In this document: positions 44,201-52,749 of the stretch, in pieces
Layout of the letters: each line of letters opens with the position of its first letter
How positions within the stretch are numbered: position 1 is the stretch's first letter
Assembly: GCF_900141815.1 (NCBI RefSeq)
Contig: NZ_FQYR01000003.1
Span: forward strand, 434,001-498,000
Source: Rubritalea squalenifaciens DSM 18772
GTDB lineage: Bacteria > Verrucomicrobiota > Verrucomicrobiia > Verrucomicrobiales > Akkermansiaceae
Direction: 5' to 3'
Length of the DNA stretch: 64,000 nt
The notes under the pieces: generated by a model
What the model was told of the DNA's origin: nothing
Databases searched by the model: none
What the model saw: the letters and a program-made list of their open reading frames with translations, nothing else
Program-made: the position numbers and the translations under genes

Positions 44201-46774
44201 ATGGGACTAAATAAAATGACAATCAAGTTGCAGGAAGCCTTACAGGCTGCGCAGCAAACGGCTTCTCGCTCGGCTCATCCGGAGCTAAAGAGTGCTCATG
44301 TCCTGTTGGAATTGTTGCAACAGGATGGAGGCATTGTGGTGCCAATTCTGGAGAAGGCAGGAATCGATGTGACCCAGCTCAAAGCTGGTGTGGCTGCGGC
44401 CCTTGCCAAAGAGCCCAGAGTCCAGGGAGCTAGTGGGCAACCCCAGATCAGCTATGGACTCAGAGCCGCTCTGGATGAGGCTGACAAAGAGCGTGAGAAG
44501 CTAGGGGATGAGTATCTTAGTGTGGAGCATTTCTTGCTGGGTGCACTGAAATCAGATTCACCGGCAGGCAAGTTGCTCAAAGATGTTGGTTTAGATGAAG
44601 CCAAGCTTAACGAGGCTTTGAAGTCGGTGCGCGGTAGCCAAAAGGTGACAGATGAAGACCCCGAGGGTAAATACCAGGCCCTAGAAAAGTATGGAACGGA
44701 TCTCACCGCTAGAGCCCGTGCCGGTAAGATTGACCCTGTGATTGGGCGAGATGAAGAAATTCGCCGCGTCATGCAGGTTCTGAGCCGCCGCACCAAAAAC
44801 AATCCGGTTCTCATTGGTGAACCCGGCGTTGGTAAAACGGCCATTGTCGAGGGTCTGGCTCTCCGGATCATTAGTGGTGATGTGCCTGATTCCATGAAAG
44901 GGAAGAGGCTGATTGCCATGGACATCGGTGGGATGGTTGCCGGAGCAAAGTACCGCGGTGAGTTCGAGGACCGCTTGAAGGCATTCTTGAAGGAAGTCAG
45001 TGAGTCTGAAGGGGAGATTATCCTCTTCATCGATGAGCTGCACACCATCGTGGGGGCTGGTGCCAGCGAGGGGGCTGTGGATGCCTCAAACCTGCTGAAA
45101 CCTCAGCTTGCCAGAGGTGAGCTGCGTACCATCGGTGCCACGACACTTGATGAGTACCGCAAGTACATCGAGAAGGACGCGGCTCTGGAGCGTCGTTTCC
45201 AGCCAGTCAAGGTAGGTGAACCCAGTGTGGAAGACACGATCGCCATCCTCCGTGGCCTCAAAGAGCGCTACGAGGTACACCATGGGGTGCGCATTCAGGA
45301 TACGGCCATCGTGGCGGCAGCCTCCCTGAGTGACCGATATATCTCTGACCGATTTCTGCCAGACAAGGCGGTCGACTTGGTCGATGAAGCTGCGTCACGA
45401 CTGAAGATCGAATTGGATTCCATGCCGACTGAAATTGACCAGATTGAACGTCAGGTAATGCAGCTCGAAATGGAGCGCCAGGCTCTGGAGAAGGAGACGG
45501 ATCCAGCCAGTGCCAAACGCCTTGAAAAGGTGAATGAAGAGATGGCGAACCTCAAAGAGAAGTCCTCTGGCCTCATGGCTCAATGGCGTAATGAGAAGGA
45601 GGTCATTGATATCGTGAATAATGCCCAGCAGAAGATCGAAGATCTGAAGACGGAGGCTGAGCAGGCCAAGCGTATTGGCGACCTTAGCAGGGCATCTGAG
45701 ATTACCTACGGTCAGATTCCTGGAGCAGAAAATGAGCTGAAGGAGGCGCAAGCCAAGCTCGAGGATCTCCAGAAGTCCGGGCGTATTCTTAACGAGGAAG
45801 TGACGGAGGAAGACATTGCTCGCGTTGTAGCCAGCTGGACGGGTATTCCTGTGAGCAGGCTGCAAGAAGGCGAACGCTCAAAACTCGTCCACATGGAGGA
45901 GCGTATCGGAGAGCGTGTGATTGGACAGCGCAAGGCAATTGATGCTGTTTCCAATGCGGTACGCCGAGCCAGAGCAGGTTTGCAGGATGAGAACAGACCC
46001 ATTGGTTCCTTCCTTTTCTTGGGGCCCACTGGTGTGGGTAAGACCGAGCTTTCCAAGGCACTGGCTGAGTTCCTCTTCGACGATGAGGGGGCCATGGTGC
46101 GAATCGACATGTCTGAATACATGGAGAAGCACAGCGTGGCTCGTCTGATTGGTGCACCTCCCGGCTACGTAGGTTATGACGAGGGTGGCCAGCTCAGTGA
46201 GCACGTCAGAAGGAAACCATATAGTGTGGTGCTTTTTGACGAAATCGAAAAAGCGCACCCCGATGTCTTTAACGTCTTGCTGCAAGTGCTCGATGATGGC
46301 CGGATTACTGATGGTCAGGGAAGAACGGTGGACTTCAGGAATACCGTGCTCATCATGACTTCTAACATTGGTAGCCAATTCATCATGGATGAGGCCAATG
46401 CAGAACAGCGTGAAGCCAAAGTGAATGAAGCTTTGAGAGCACACTTCCGTCCGGAGTTCCTTAACAGGATAGATGAAACCATCATTTTCGATCGTCTTGA
46501 TAAAGATGAACTGACGAAGATCATCGGTCTGCAACTCGAGAGAGTGCGTCAACGCTTGGCTAAGCAGGGCCTTGGCCTAGCCTTGAGCGAAGAGGTGAAA
46601 ACCTTCATCGCTGACCATGGTTATGATCCCACCTATGGAGCACGACCTCTAAAGCGGGCTATTCAAAAGTATCTGCTAGATCCTCTCAGTATGGATGTCT
46701 TGGATGGCAAGTTCGTAGACGGCGATGTGATCCAAGCGGCGCTGAAGGATGGAAAGGTGACTTTCCGCAAATAG
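44201..46774 (+). CDS. clpB: ATP-dependent disaggregase ClpB
   Basis: 857 residues, full-length ClpB. Double Clp_N domain (1-145); AAA-1 with GEPGVGKT (206-213) and IDELH; the long middle coiled coil of ClpB (~410-520, [17 protein letters not shown]...) that separates it from ClpA/ClpC; AAA-2 with GPTGVGKT and the ClpB signature [12 protein letters not shown]. Rescues aggregated proteins with DnaK. ATG 44201 has an AGGA 6 bases upstream; ATG 44216 is an alternative. The 217-bp gap upstream shows no CIRCE element. Strong terminator downstream. Confidence 0.95.
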   Translation: MGLNKMTIKLQEALQAAQQTASRSAHPELKSAHVLLELLQQDGGIVVPILEKAGIDVTQLKAGVAAALAKEPRVQGASGQPQISYGLRAALDEADKEREKLGDEYLSVEHFLLGALKSDSPAGKLLKDVGLDEAKLNEALKSVRGSQKVTDEDPEGKYQALEKYGTDLTARARAGKIDPVIGRDEEIRRVMQVLSRRTKNNPVLIGEPGVGKTAIVEGLALRIISGDVPDSMKGKRLIAMDIGGMVAGAKYRGEFEDRLKAFLKEVSESEGEIILFIDELHTIVGAGASEGAVDASNLLKPQLARGELRTIGATTLDEYRKYIEKDAALERRFQPVKVGEPSVEDTIAILRGLKERYEVHHGVRIQDTAIVAAASLSDRYISDRFLPDKAVDLVDEAASRLKIELDSMPTEIDQIERQVMQLEMERQALEKETDPASAKRLEKVNEEMANLKEKSSGLMAQWRNEKEVIDIVNNAQQKIEDLKTEAEQAKRIGDLSRASEITYGQIPGAENELKEAQAKLEDLQKSGRILNEEVTEEDIARVVASWTGIPVSRLQEGERSKLVHMEERIGERVIGQRKAIDAVSNAVRRARAGLQDENRPIGSFLFLGPTGVGKTELSKALAEFLFDDEGAMVRIDMSEYMEKHSVARLIGAPPGYVGYDEGGQLSEHVRRKPYSVVLFDEIEKAHPDVFNVLLQVLDDGRITDGQGRTVDFRNTVLIMTSNIGSQFIMDEANAEQREAKVNEALRAHFRPEFLNRIDETIIFDRLDKDELTKIIGLQLERVRQRLAKQGLGLALSEEVKTFIADHGYDPTYGARPLKRAIQKYLLDPLSMDVLDGKFVDGDVIQAALKDGKVTFRK

Positions 46775-46786
46775 AATTCATGATGT

Positions 46787-46815
46787 AAAGCGGGAGGCTT
46801 AGCCTCCCGCTTTTT
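46787..46815 (+). terminator. Terminator after clpB
   Basis: aaagcgggaggct / agcctcccgcttt perfect hairpin followed by T-run. Confidence 0.9.
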
Positions 46816-46837
46816 GGTGTTTGTTGGTGTAAACAAT

Positions 46838-46868
46838 AAAAGCGCATCTGGAAACAGATGCGCTTTTT
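46838..46868 (-). terminator. Terminator after the heavy-metal-binding protein gene
   Basis: aaaagcgcatctg / cagatgcgctttt with loop gaaa; the A-run gives the T-run for the leftward gene. Confidence 0.85.
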
Positions 46869-46893
46869 AAATAGATAGAAAAGGGAAGGAGAA

Positions 46894-47271
46894 TTACTTC
46901 TTCACTTTGAAACCGGATTTCTCAATAGCAGCGACGATGGTTTCACGCTTCACTTTGCTTTCGTCGTACTTGACGATTGCATTGCCAGACTTGTGGCAGA
47001 CTTTTTTCACCTCAACACCTTCGATCTTGGCGAGCTCAGTGGATACTTTCTTGGTGCAGCCTCCGCATGTCATGCCTGTGACGACGAATTTTACGCCTTC
47101 GGTGTCGCAAGCTTCTTTGTCACATTTCTCTTTGTCACACTCAGTTTTGGAAACTTTGGTGGTGTCGCATTTCTTCTTCTTGCAGCTGCCATCCTTGCAG
47201 TCAGCAAAAGAGAATCCTGTAAGAGCCATAAAGCCCGTAGCGGCAAGTAGGGTAGTTTTGTAGTTCATCAT
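46894..47271 (-). CDS. Secreted heavy-metal-associated (HMA) domain protein with Cys-rich linker
   Basis: 125 residues. Signal peptide (hydrophobic LLAATGFMALTGFSFA) then a Lys/Cys-rich linker of ~35 residues holding seven cysteines spaced mostly by 5-6 residues (DGSCKKKKCDTT..., then ECDKEKCDKEACD). Residues ~59-125 are an HMA/CopZ-like domain with the metal-binding GMTCGGC motif (66-72). Being exported, it probably binds Cu or another soft metal in the periplasm, with the linker adding thiol ligands. It resembles periplasmic MerP but is not in a mer operon. A palindromic operator-like site lies ~80-100 bp upstream. Confidence 0.8.
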   Translation of the reverse strand: MMNYKTTLLAATGFMALTGFSFADCKDGSCKKKKCDTTKVSKTECDKEKCDKEACDTEGVKFVVTGMTCGGCTKKVSTELAKIEGVEVKKVCHKSGNAIVKYDESKVKRETIVAAIEKSGFKVKK

Positions 47272-47349
47272 AGTTCTTAATAAATTGATTTAAAATGTGT
47301 GTAGCACACACTCATTATGAGATCAGTACACTAGAATTTATTCCGATAG

Positions 47350-47370
47350 AATTCAAATATCATTTGAATT
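47350..47370. promoter_or_regulatory. ArsR/CadC-like operator palindrome
   Basis: Perfect 9-bp inverted repeat AATTCAAAT / ATTTGAATT with spacer ATC, in the gap between the divergent HMA-protein gene and the lipase-like gene. The TCAAAT-N3-ATTTGA core is the type bound by ArsR/SmtB/CadC metal sensors. No such regulator gene is in the window. Confidence 0.45.
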
Positions 47371-47425
47371 GATGAAATGATGTGGAAATTCGATTTCGCA
47401 CACGGATAATGAGGGTGTAGAGATC

Positions 47426-48169
47426 ATGTCAATGAGTTCACATAACAGTCACAGCAAGCGTTCAAAGAAAGTACTCAGAAAATTGGGAGTACTCAGGCCT
47501 CCTATGCCCTGGCACAGGCCGCGTGTTCGGCGCGGCGGTGATGAGACAGTCATTCTGCTACACGGCTTATGGCGCAGTGTGTGGGCGATGGAACCAATGG
47601 CTCAATACTTGAACGGGTGTGGTTATCAGACAATCAACTGTCCCTATGCCTCCTTTAAACTCTCGTTGTCCGAGATGGTTGAGCAGTTTTCTCACTTCGT
47701 TAGAGAGCAATGCAAGGAGGCGAAGAAAGTACACTTTGTGACTCATTCTTTGGGAGGGGTGGTCGTTCGTCAGCTCTTGCAGCAGTTAGAGAGTGATAAA
47801 ATAGGTCACGTGGTCATGCTGGCACCGCCTCATCAAGGCAGTGAAATCGTAGACTGGCTGCAATCCTACAATCTACACCGGGTACTAGGACCCGCAGGTA
47901 ATTTCTTGTCTACAAGTTCTATGGAGGCTCTGGATACAAAGTTGCCGGATGCCATACCTGTCGCTGTGATCATGGGGAAGCAAAGTCTGCTGCCATTTTT
48001 CCGCAGTATGCTGGATCAGCAAAATGATGGCATAGTTTCCGTGGAGAGGGGGCAAGTAGCCGGTACCAACCAATTTGAAATCATCGAGGCAGACCACACC
48101 TACATCAGCTCAAATGAGGACGCCATGTCGATGACTGAGCATTTCCTGAGAACAGGAAGCTTGCATTAA
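47426..48169 (+). CDS. Lipase-like alpha/beta hydrolase
   Basis: 247 residues, no clear signal peptide (basic N-tail with several Lys/Arg). HG-x-W oxyanion stretch ILLHGLWRSVW near residue 47, nucleophile elbow THSLGG (S113 or so), then APPHQGSE, D in DGIVSVER and H in EADHTYI completing a Ser-Asp-His triad. Similar to PGAP1/triacylglycerol-lipase-like hydrolases. Tail-to-tail with the next gene, overlapping 4 bp at TTAA (stop on both strands). ATG 47432 is an alternative start. Confidence 0.75.
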   Translation: MSMSSHNSHSKRSKKVLRKLGVLRPPMPWHRPRVRRGGDETVILLHGLWRSVWAMEPMAQYLNGCGYQTINCPYASFKLSLSEMVEQFSHFVREQCKEAKKVHFVTHSLGGVVVRQLLQQLESDKIGHVVMLAPPHQGSEIVDWLQSYNLHRVLGPAGNFLSTSSMEALDTKLPDAIPVAVIMGKQSLLPFFRSMLDQQNDGIVSVERGQVAGTNQFEIIEADHTYISSNEDAMSMTEHFLRTGSLH

Positions 48170-48987
48170 AAAGATCCGGAAGAGTCCTTTTTCTTGTATT
48201 GCTCGTCACGGAGCCGTTTCAGATACTTCATGTACTCTATCTTGGCGATGCGGTCACGGTCCATGCTGGCATTCACAAAGGGGTTGTTGTTGCCAACTTT
48301 AGCCCATGGGCCTTGCGGGACGTGCTCGAAATCGACAAATCTCCAGTGTACTTTGCTGCCTGATTGCAGGCGGAGATAGTCGCGGACTGCCGGGGAAACA
48401 TCGATTCCAGCCCCATTGTTTTCTTTGTTCTTCGGGCGCTGGTTGCCAAAAACATACTGCCAGTCGTCGGTGGTGAATGGGCCACAGTCCTCCCATTGGG
48501 CATAGCAAATCCGGCGTCCGTGAATGATCTGGATCCAGCGGCCTTTGCAGACAGATTTTCCAGGTTTAGGGTTGTACTTGCGGAACCATGGAATGACGCG
48601 ACTCGCCTCAGGTTTGTGCATTCTGTAATTCACACAGTCATTGTAGGGGAGAGCTACATAGAATGGGTTTTGCTTTGGAACAAATGCTCTGGGGTGGTAG
48701 CCAGATCTGGCATTGCGGTCAGGATCGTCAAAGCCTCCGTAGCTTTTCTCCCATTTGCTGTCCCAAGAGCTGGCGTGATTGGGGGTGGGATTTTTGGCTG
48801 TAGGCTCTTCGCCGATCCAGAAGATGGTGGCCGTGATGTTCTTTTTCCAGGGGTAATAGGTAGGCTTGAAAGGGTCTCTGTGGCCGGTGGGTGTTGAGAC
48901 CTTGGGACCCTGAGCCTGTAGTGCCATTGAGCACAAGACGAAGAATGTCATCAGAATGACATAAGGTTTTGAGGTCGTTCGAGTCAT
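48166..48987 (-). CDS. Secreted double-psi beta-barrel-like protein
   Basis: 273 residues. Signal peptide about 1-25 (ending LQAQG). After a Pro/Trp-rich region comes FYVALPYNDC and later RRICYAQWEDCGPF followed by GAGIDVSPAVRDYL, a pattern like the D-C-G-P-F ... D-x-S-P-A core of RlpA/expansin-type double-psi barrels. Four cysteines in the barrel region may form disulfides. The C-terminal 40 residues are basic and helical. It may bind or cut a wall or extracellular glycan; this is inference from the motif. Confidence 0.6.
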   Translation of the reverse strand: MTRTTSKPYVILMTFFVLCSMALQAQGPKVSTPTGHRDPFKPTYYPWKKNITATIFWIGEEPTAKNPTPNHASSWDSKWEKSYGGFDDPDRNARSGYHPRAFVPKQNPFYVALPYNDCVNYRMHKPEASRVIPWFRKYNPKPGKSVCKGRWIQIIHGRRICYAQWEDCGPFTTDDWQYVFGNQRPKNKENNGAGIDVSPAVRDYLRLQSGSKVHWRFVDFEHVPQGPWAKVGNNNPFVNASMDRDRIAKIEYMKYLKRLRDEQYKKKDSSGSF

Positions 48988-49002
48988 AACGGAATGGTGA
49001 TC

Positions 49003-50259
49003 TTAACTTGCTGAGGCAGAATCATCAAGAAGATATTGGTTCTTCCTGGCTGGTAGACTAGGCGATTCTGTGGCCATCATGCTGAAGATACCAGATTTCA
49101 GACCAGCCATAGTCGCTACCATTTGGTTTCGGACGTAAGGAATACTATTTGCCAGCGGAAATGCAAGATCTCGAATGAGTCCCAGAGCTTTCATGTCAGA
49201 TTGGAAAAAGGGCGTGGTCCATCGTGTAGCGCGTTGATAAAAAGCCAGATGGGCTTTTCTGGTTCTGGAATAGGCCGAGAGTGCTTCATTCAAGGGGAAT
49301 CGCTCGATGGATTCGACAAGGGTAGCTGCATCCAGCAAGGCTAGGTTGACGCCTTGCCCGAGCTGAGGGCTCAGGGCATGAGCCGCATCTCCCAGAATGA
49401 CGGTGCGTCCGTCATGCCAGTAGGGCATCACGACATCGTAGTAGGACGCAACTTTGAGGTCGCGGTGATCGTGGATCTGCTTCAGATAATCTTCTGCCTG
49501 GGGAGCCATGTAGCACACTTGCTCCTTCCATTGGTTGAGATCTGAAGAAAACCACTTGTCGACACGATCCATCCGGATCGACCAGAACAAACTCAGCAGG
49601 TCGTCTCGCGTGCCAGTGGGCAGGAATCCGTTTAGTAGATTGGTCGATTCTACGGCTTGCCATAGGGTGTCTGTCGCAAATCCCTCAGTACGTTGCCCGA
49701 TGAACCAGAGAGCTCCCCATGGGTACTGCTTGCACTTGGTGGGGATACTGGTCTGTTTACGTAACTCTGACCTCGCACCATCGCCAATGAGGAGAAGGTC
49801 GAAATCCTTGTGCGTAGTACCATTCTCCTCGGTGAGGGCGACCTTCTGGGTGGATTGAGTGAATGATGCGATGGGGTGTCCCCAGTGAAGATGGACACCA
49901 GAGGTAATCGCATGCTTTTCAAGTAGGGTGAGGAAAGTGCCCCTGTGAGTACCTGCACCGAATAATGATTGGGCGAGGTCATTGTAGTGAAGGTCGAGCA
50001 TGACCTGATCTCTCGTATTGCGGCAGAACAGTTTCTCGACCCGGGCCGTCTCTGGTAGCAACTCATCGAGGATGCCCATGTCTCTGAGTACTTTCATACC
50101 CGATGGCTGAAGGAGAAAGCCAGCTCCTACAGGTTCGTTTTGAGGGGCACGCTCAAATAGATGAACCTCATGACCGCGTGCCGCCAGCATGATTCCGGCA
50201 CTGGCGCCAGCACTGCCAAAGCCTACGATGGCGATGCGGTATCGAGGTGTGGACGACAT
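49003..50259 (-). CDS. FAD-dependent monooxygenase (PHBH/UbiH fold)
   Basis: 418 residues. FAD-binding GFGSAGASAG (13-22) and E-x ribose end (HLFERA), second motif GDGARSELR (~160), and GDAAHALSPQLGQGVNLALLDA (about 293-314), the three fingerprints of flavin aromatic hydroxylase-fold enzymes. No membrane segment is seen. Last gene of the tmk-linked lipid-type operon; 28 bp after the OleC-like gene. It could hydroxylate or epoxidise an acyl chain, an amine or an aromatic intermediate; the substrate is not shown by sequence. Confidence 0.8.
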   Translation of the reverse strand: MSSTPRYRIAIVGFGSAGASAGIMLAARGHEVHLFERAPQNEPVGAGFLLQPSGMKVLRDMGILDELLPETARVEKLFCRNTRDQVMLDLHYNDLAQSLFGAGTHRGTFLTLLEKHAITSGVHLHWGHPIASFTQSTQKVALTEENGTTHKDFDLLLIGDGARSELRKQTSIPTKCKQYPWGALWFIGQRTEGFATDTLWQAVESTNLLNGFLPTGTRDDLLSLFWSIRMDRVDKWFSSDLNQWKEQVCYMAPQAEDYLKQIHDHRDLKVASYYDVVMPYWHDGRTVILGDAAHALSPQLGQGVNLALLDAATLVESIERFPLNEALSAYSRTRKAHLAFYQRATRWTTPFFQSDMKALGLIRDLAFPLANSIPYVRNQMVATMAGLKSGIFSMMATESPSLPARKNQYLLDDSASAS

Positions 50260-50287
50260 ACAGGCGTCTTATCCCAGATGACTCAGA

Positions 50288-51850
50288 CTAACCAGCGTTA
50301 TCACCAAGTTCAGCGAGTAATTTACGCAGGGCCGGGTACTCGATTTTTGCGTTGTGACGCTTGTCCACCGGGATGGTGTCCATCGGAAAGATTAGGTCGA
50401 TATTCCACTGCGCCTGGAGGGAAGACAGAGACGGGTCACTGGCCTTGCCTTGTATCGCCAGTAATCTTTTTCCCTCGTGATCGACGAGTGCAGCTCTCTC
50501 TACACCGGGTAGGTACATGGCCTGGGCTTCCACGCCGAAAGGATAGATCGGAGAGGTTTCACCTGCTTTTGGTGCAAGCTTGGCAGAGCAGCGCCCGAGT
50601 AGCCAGATGCGACCATCCTCGTCGAGATAGCCCGCATCTCCAGTGCGGTGCCAGACTGTGTCTTCCACGTGGATTTTGGTTTCATCATCACCGAGACCAT
50701 TGAGGTAGCCTTTCAGGACATGATCCCCGGTCACCACAATTTCTCCAGGGGATCCTGTGGCTAAGGTGATGGCTTCAAAGCCCTCTGGAGATAGCTTTGG
50801 GAGTGGCTTACCGTTGTGATCTTTGATGATGGCAATCTTAGTGTAGGCATTGGGCTTACCCACGAGCAGGCCATGACCGTTTTTCATTGCCTCCAAGTCT
50901 TCATCGCGACAATGAGACCAATTGCAATGACTAATCGGCTCAGCCTCGGTTGAACCATAGACCGTCACGAGCTGGGTGCTGGGGTGTTGCTGACTAATGC
51001 GCTCCAGCATGGAGGGAAAGACCGGAGCCCCGCCCGTGTAGACAGTCCTAAAATCAGGAAACGCATTCTGATCTAACATAGCTCTAAAGAAAGCAGGTGA
51101 TGCCGCGCAGCGGGTGATAGGGTAGCGTTGCATCTGCTGCTGGATGCGTGTGGCATTCACACTGGCAGGGGCGGAGAGGTCAGAGTCTGCGATGACCGAG
51201 GTCATGCCGGATGCGAGATTGGCGAGGGCGAAAATCGGAAGGGTAGTCAGGTCGACCTGCGTTTCTTGCATGTCCAGCTCTTCGGAGAGTGCTTGATGCT
51301 GGGCTGTTAGGAAGCCGTGCGTGCGGCAAGCGGCTTTGGGTTTCCCGGTGCTGCCACTGGTGAAAGTGATCAGCGCCGGAGTGTCTGGTGAGAGTTGAGC
51401 AGGAGAGTGGACGGCTGCTCGGTATTTGGGCCAAGCCGTGGTGAAGGGGGCCCATTTGCTGGAAAAATGGCGAGGAATCTTCCTTAAGGAAGCCGAGTGA
51501 AAACGTAGTAGATGTGCTTTAGGTGAAGCGAAATAAGCTTGGGCTGGATGAAGATGGAGACTGTGATCGATGAGGTGGTCTCCTGCAGCTAGATCCACAA
51601 ACATGGCTGTCATTCCCGCGTGGAAAGTGGCCAGAAGAGCCGCATAAAGCTGAATGTTGATGTGATGGAGGAAGAGGATGGTATCGCCTTGTTTCAGCCC
51701 AGCTTTGCGGAAACTCTCAGCACCAGCGCACACCTCCTCATAGAGTTTGTCATAGGTGATGCTCACAGATTTGCTACCTTGCTCCTGGATGAAAGCGAGA
51801 CGCTCGGGGTGGGCTTGGGCAAGTTCGGCCAGACGGTCTACTAGGTTCAT
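50288..51850 (-). CDS. OleC-like AMP-forming enzyme (beta-lactone synthetase/acyl-CoA ligase family)
   Basis: 520 residues. ATP motif FTSGSTGKPKAA (~172-183) preceded by ALITF, then a TRxHG-type stretch (CRTHGFLTAQHQAL); VYGSTEAEPIS (A5 motif); HRTGDAGYLDEDGRIW (A7); and a C-terminal PVDKRHNAKI block. The R-H-G-F-L-x-A-Q-H and D-x-R-H-N-A-K-I stretches match those of OleC, which forms beta-lactones from beta-hydroxy acids in olefin and natural-product pathways. OleA, OleB and OleD are not in the window. ATG start overlaps the GNAT stop by 4 bp. The exact reaction, acyl-AMP ligation or lactonisation, cannot be read from sequence. Confidence 0.75.
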   Translation of the reverse strand: MNLVDRLAELAQAHPERLAFIQEQGSKSVSITYDKLYEEVCAGAESFRKAGLKQGDTILFLHHINIQLYAALLATFHAGMTAMFVDLAAGDHLIDHSLHLHPAQAYFASPKAHLLRFHSASLRKIPRHFSSKWAPFTTAWPKYRAAVHSPAQLSPDTPALITFTSGSTGKPKAACRTHGFLTAQHQALSEELDMQETQVDLTTLPIFALANLASGMTSVIADSDLSAPASVNATRIQQQMQRYPITRCAASPAFFRAMLDQNAFPDFRTVYTGGAPVFPSMLERISQQHPSTQLVTVYGSTEAEPISHCNWSHCRDEDLEAMKNGHGLLVGKPNAYTKIAIIKDHNGKPLPKLSPEGFEAITLATGSPGEIVVTGDHVLKGYLNGLGDDETKIHVEDTVWHRTGDAGYLDEDGRIWLLGRCSAKLAPKAGETSPIYPFGVEAQAMYLPGVERAALVDHEGKRLLAIQGKASDPSLSSLQAQWNIDLIFPMDTIPVDKRHNAKIEYPALRKLLAELGDNAG

Positions 51851-52749
51851 GGACGTGCAGCATAGAGGGTGTAACGGCGAAAGACTGTGGGTTTGAATCG
51901 TTCGCTTAATCTTTGAGATTTGTTAGATTCGTGCTGGAGGGCGTGGTAGGCCTGCAGGATGCCTTTCCGGCTGGCCGCTTCATGCACGCGGTTCACGAGC
52001 AGAGATCCTAGTCCAGAGTATTTACGGTCGAGTTTAGTGGCCAGAGTCTTCATGATGACGGCTGGAGGATCGCCTGATTTAAGGGCAATCGGATCAGGGA
52101 AGGCGAACATAAAGCCTACGGTTTCCTCGCCATCGATGGCTAGCTGGACAAGATCGGGGTTGACCATTTGCTTGGCTTCCAGATACTTGCTCATGAATTC
52201 CGCCTCGGTAATCGGCGTGTAGAGTACATTATGCTGAAAGCTTTGGAGGCTGAGCTGGAAAATGGATCTGAGCTCATCCTCGAAATTTTCCATATTGATG
52301 CAGCGCAGCTGAACATCAGCGTCCTCCAGGCGTTTCTCCAATTTAGAGAAGTCAGGTTGCTCTGCTGTCAGATCTACGGTGGAAGAGGAGTATGCAGAGT
52401 AGGGGGAAAAGCCTGCTGCTTCGAAAATAGCTGGCCAGCTTGCTGGGGTATTTGGCTCCATCAGGAAAGGTGGGCGCTGATCTGAGTAGGTGACGGCACG
52501 GTGAGAACGCCAGGTATTCCCGTCCATGGGACCGAAGATCACTGTAGATCCATTGTGTGCCTTGCTCCAGCTGAGGAGCTTTCTCAAGAAATCAGGTGCG
52601 CTTTCCTCGCAGCCAAGCTGACAGTTTCCGATAGTGGCCACTGTTTCTCCGGCTACCTCAGGGACGGCAGACCACCAGAGGGAAGCGCTGTTGTCTCCTT
52701 CTTCGAAGTGTGCATCAGCACTTAGGTTTTCAGGATGGCTTATGAGCAT
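51847..52749 (-). CDS. GNAT-family acyltransferase
   Basis: 300 residues from ATG 52749, which lies 10 bp inside the end of the preceding membrane-kinase-like gene; the longer open frame to 52854 would overlap it by 115 bp. The C-terminal half is GNAT: acceptor strand TVGFMFAFPDP, coenzyme loop DRKYSGLGSLLVNRVHEAA (the R/Q-x-x-G-x-G/A site has form K-Y-S-G-L-G), and a last RRYTLYA strand. The N-terminal half (~150 residues) has a similar alpha/beta pattern and may be a second, degenerate GNAT fold. Likely N- or O-acylates an intermediate in the same pathway. Confidence 0.7.
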   Translation of the reverse strand: MLISHPENLSADAHFEEGDNSASLWWSAVPEVAGETVATIGNCQLGCEESAPDFLRKLLSWSKAHNGSTVIFGPMDGNTWRSHRAVTYSDQRPPFLMEPNTPASWPAIFEAAGFSPYSAYSSSTVDLTAEQPDFSKLEKRLEDADVQLRCINMENFEDELRSIFQLSLQSFQHNVLYTPITEAEFMSKYLEAKQMVNPDLVQLAIDGEETVGFMFAFPDPIALKSGDPPAVIMKTLATKLDRKYSGLGSLLVNRVHEAASRKGILQAYHALQHESNKSQRLSERFKPTVFRRYTLYAARP

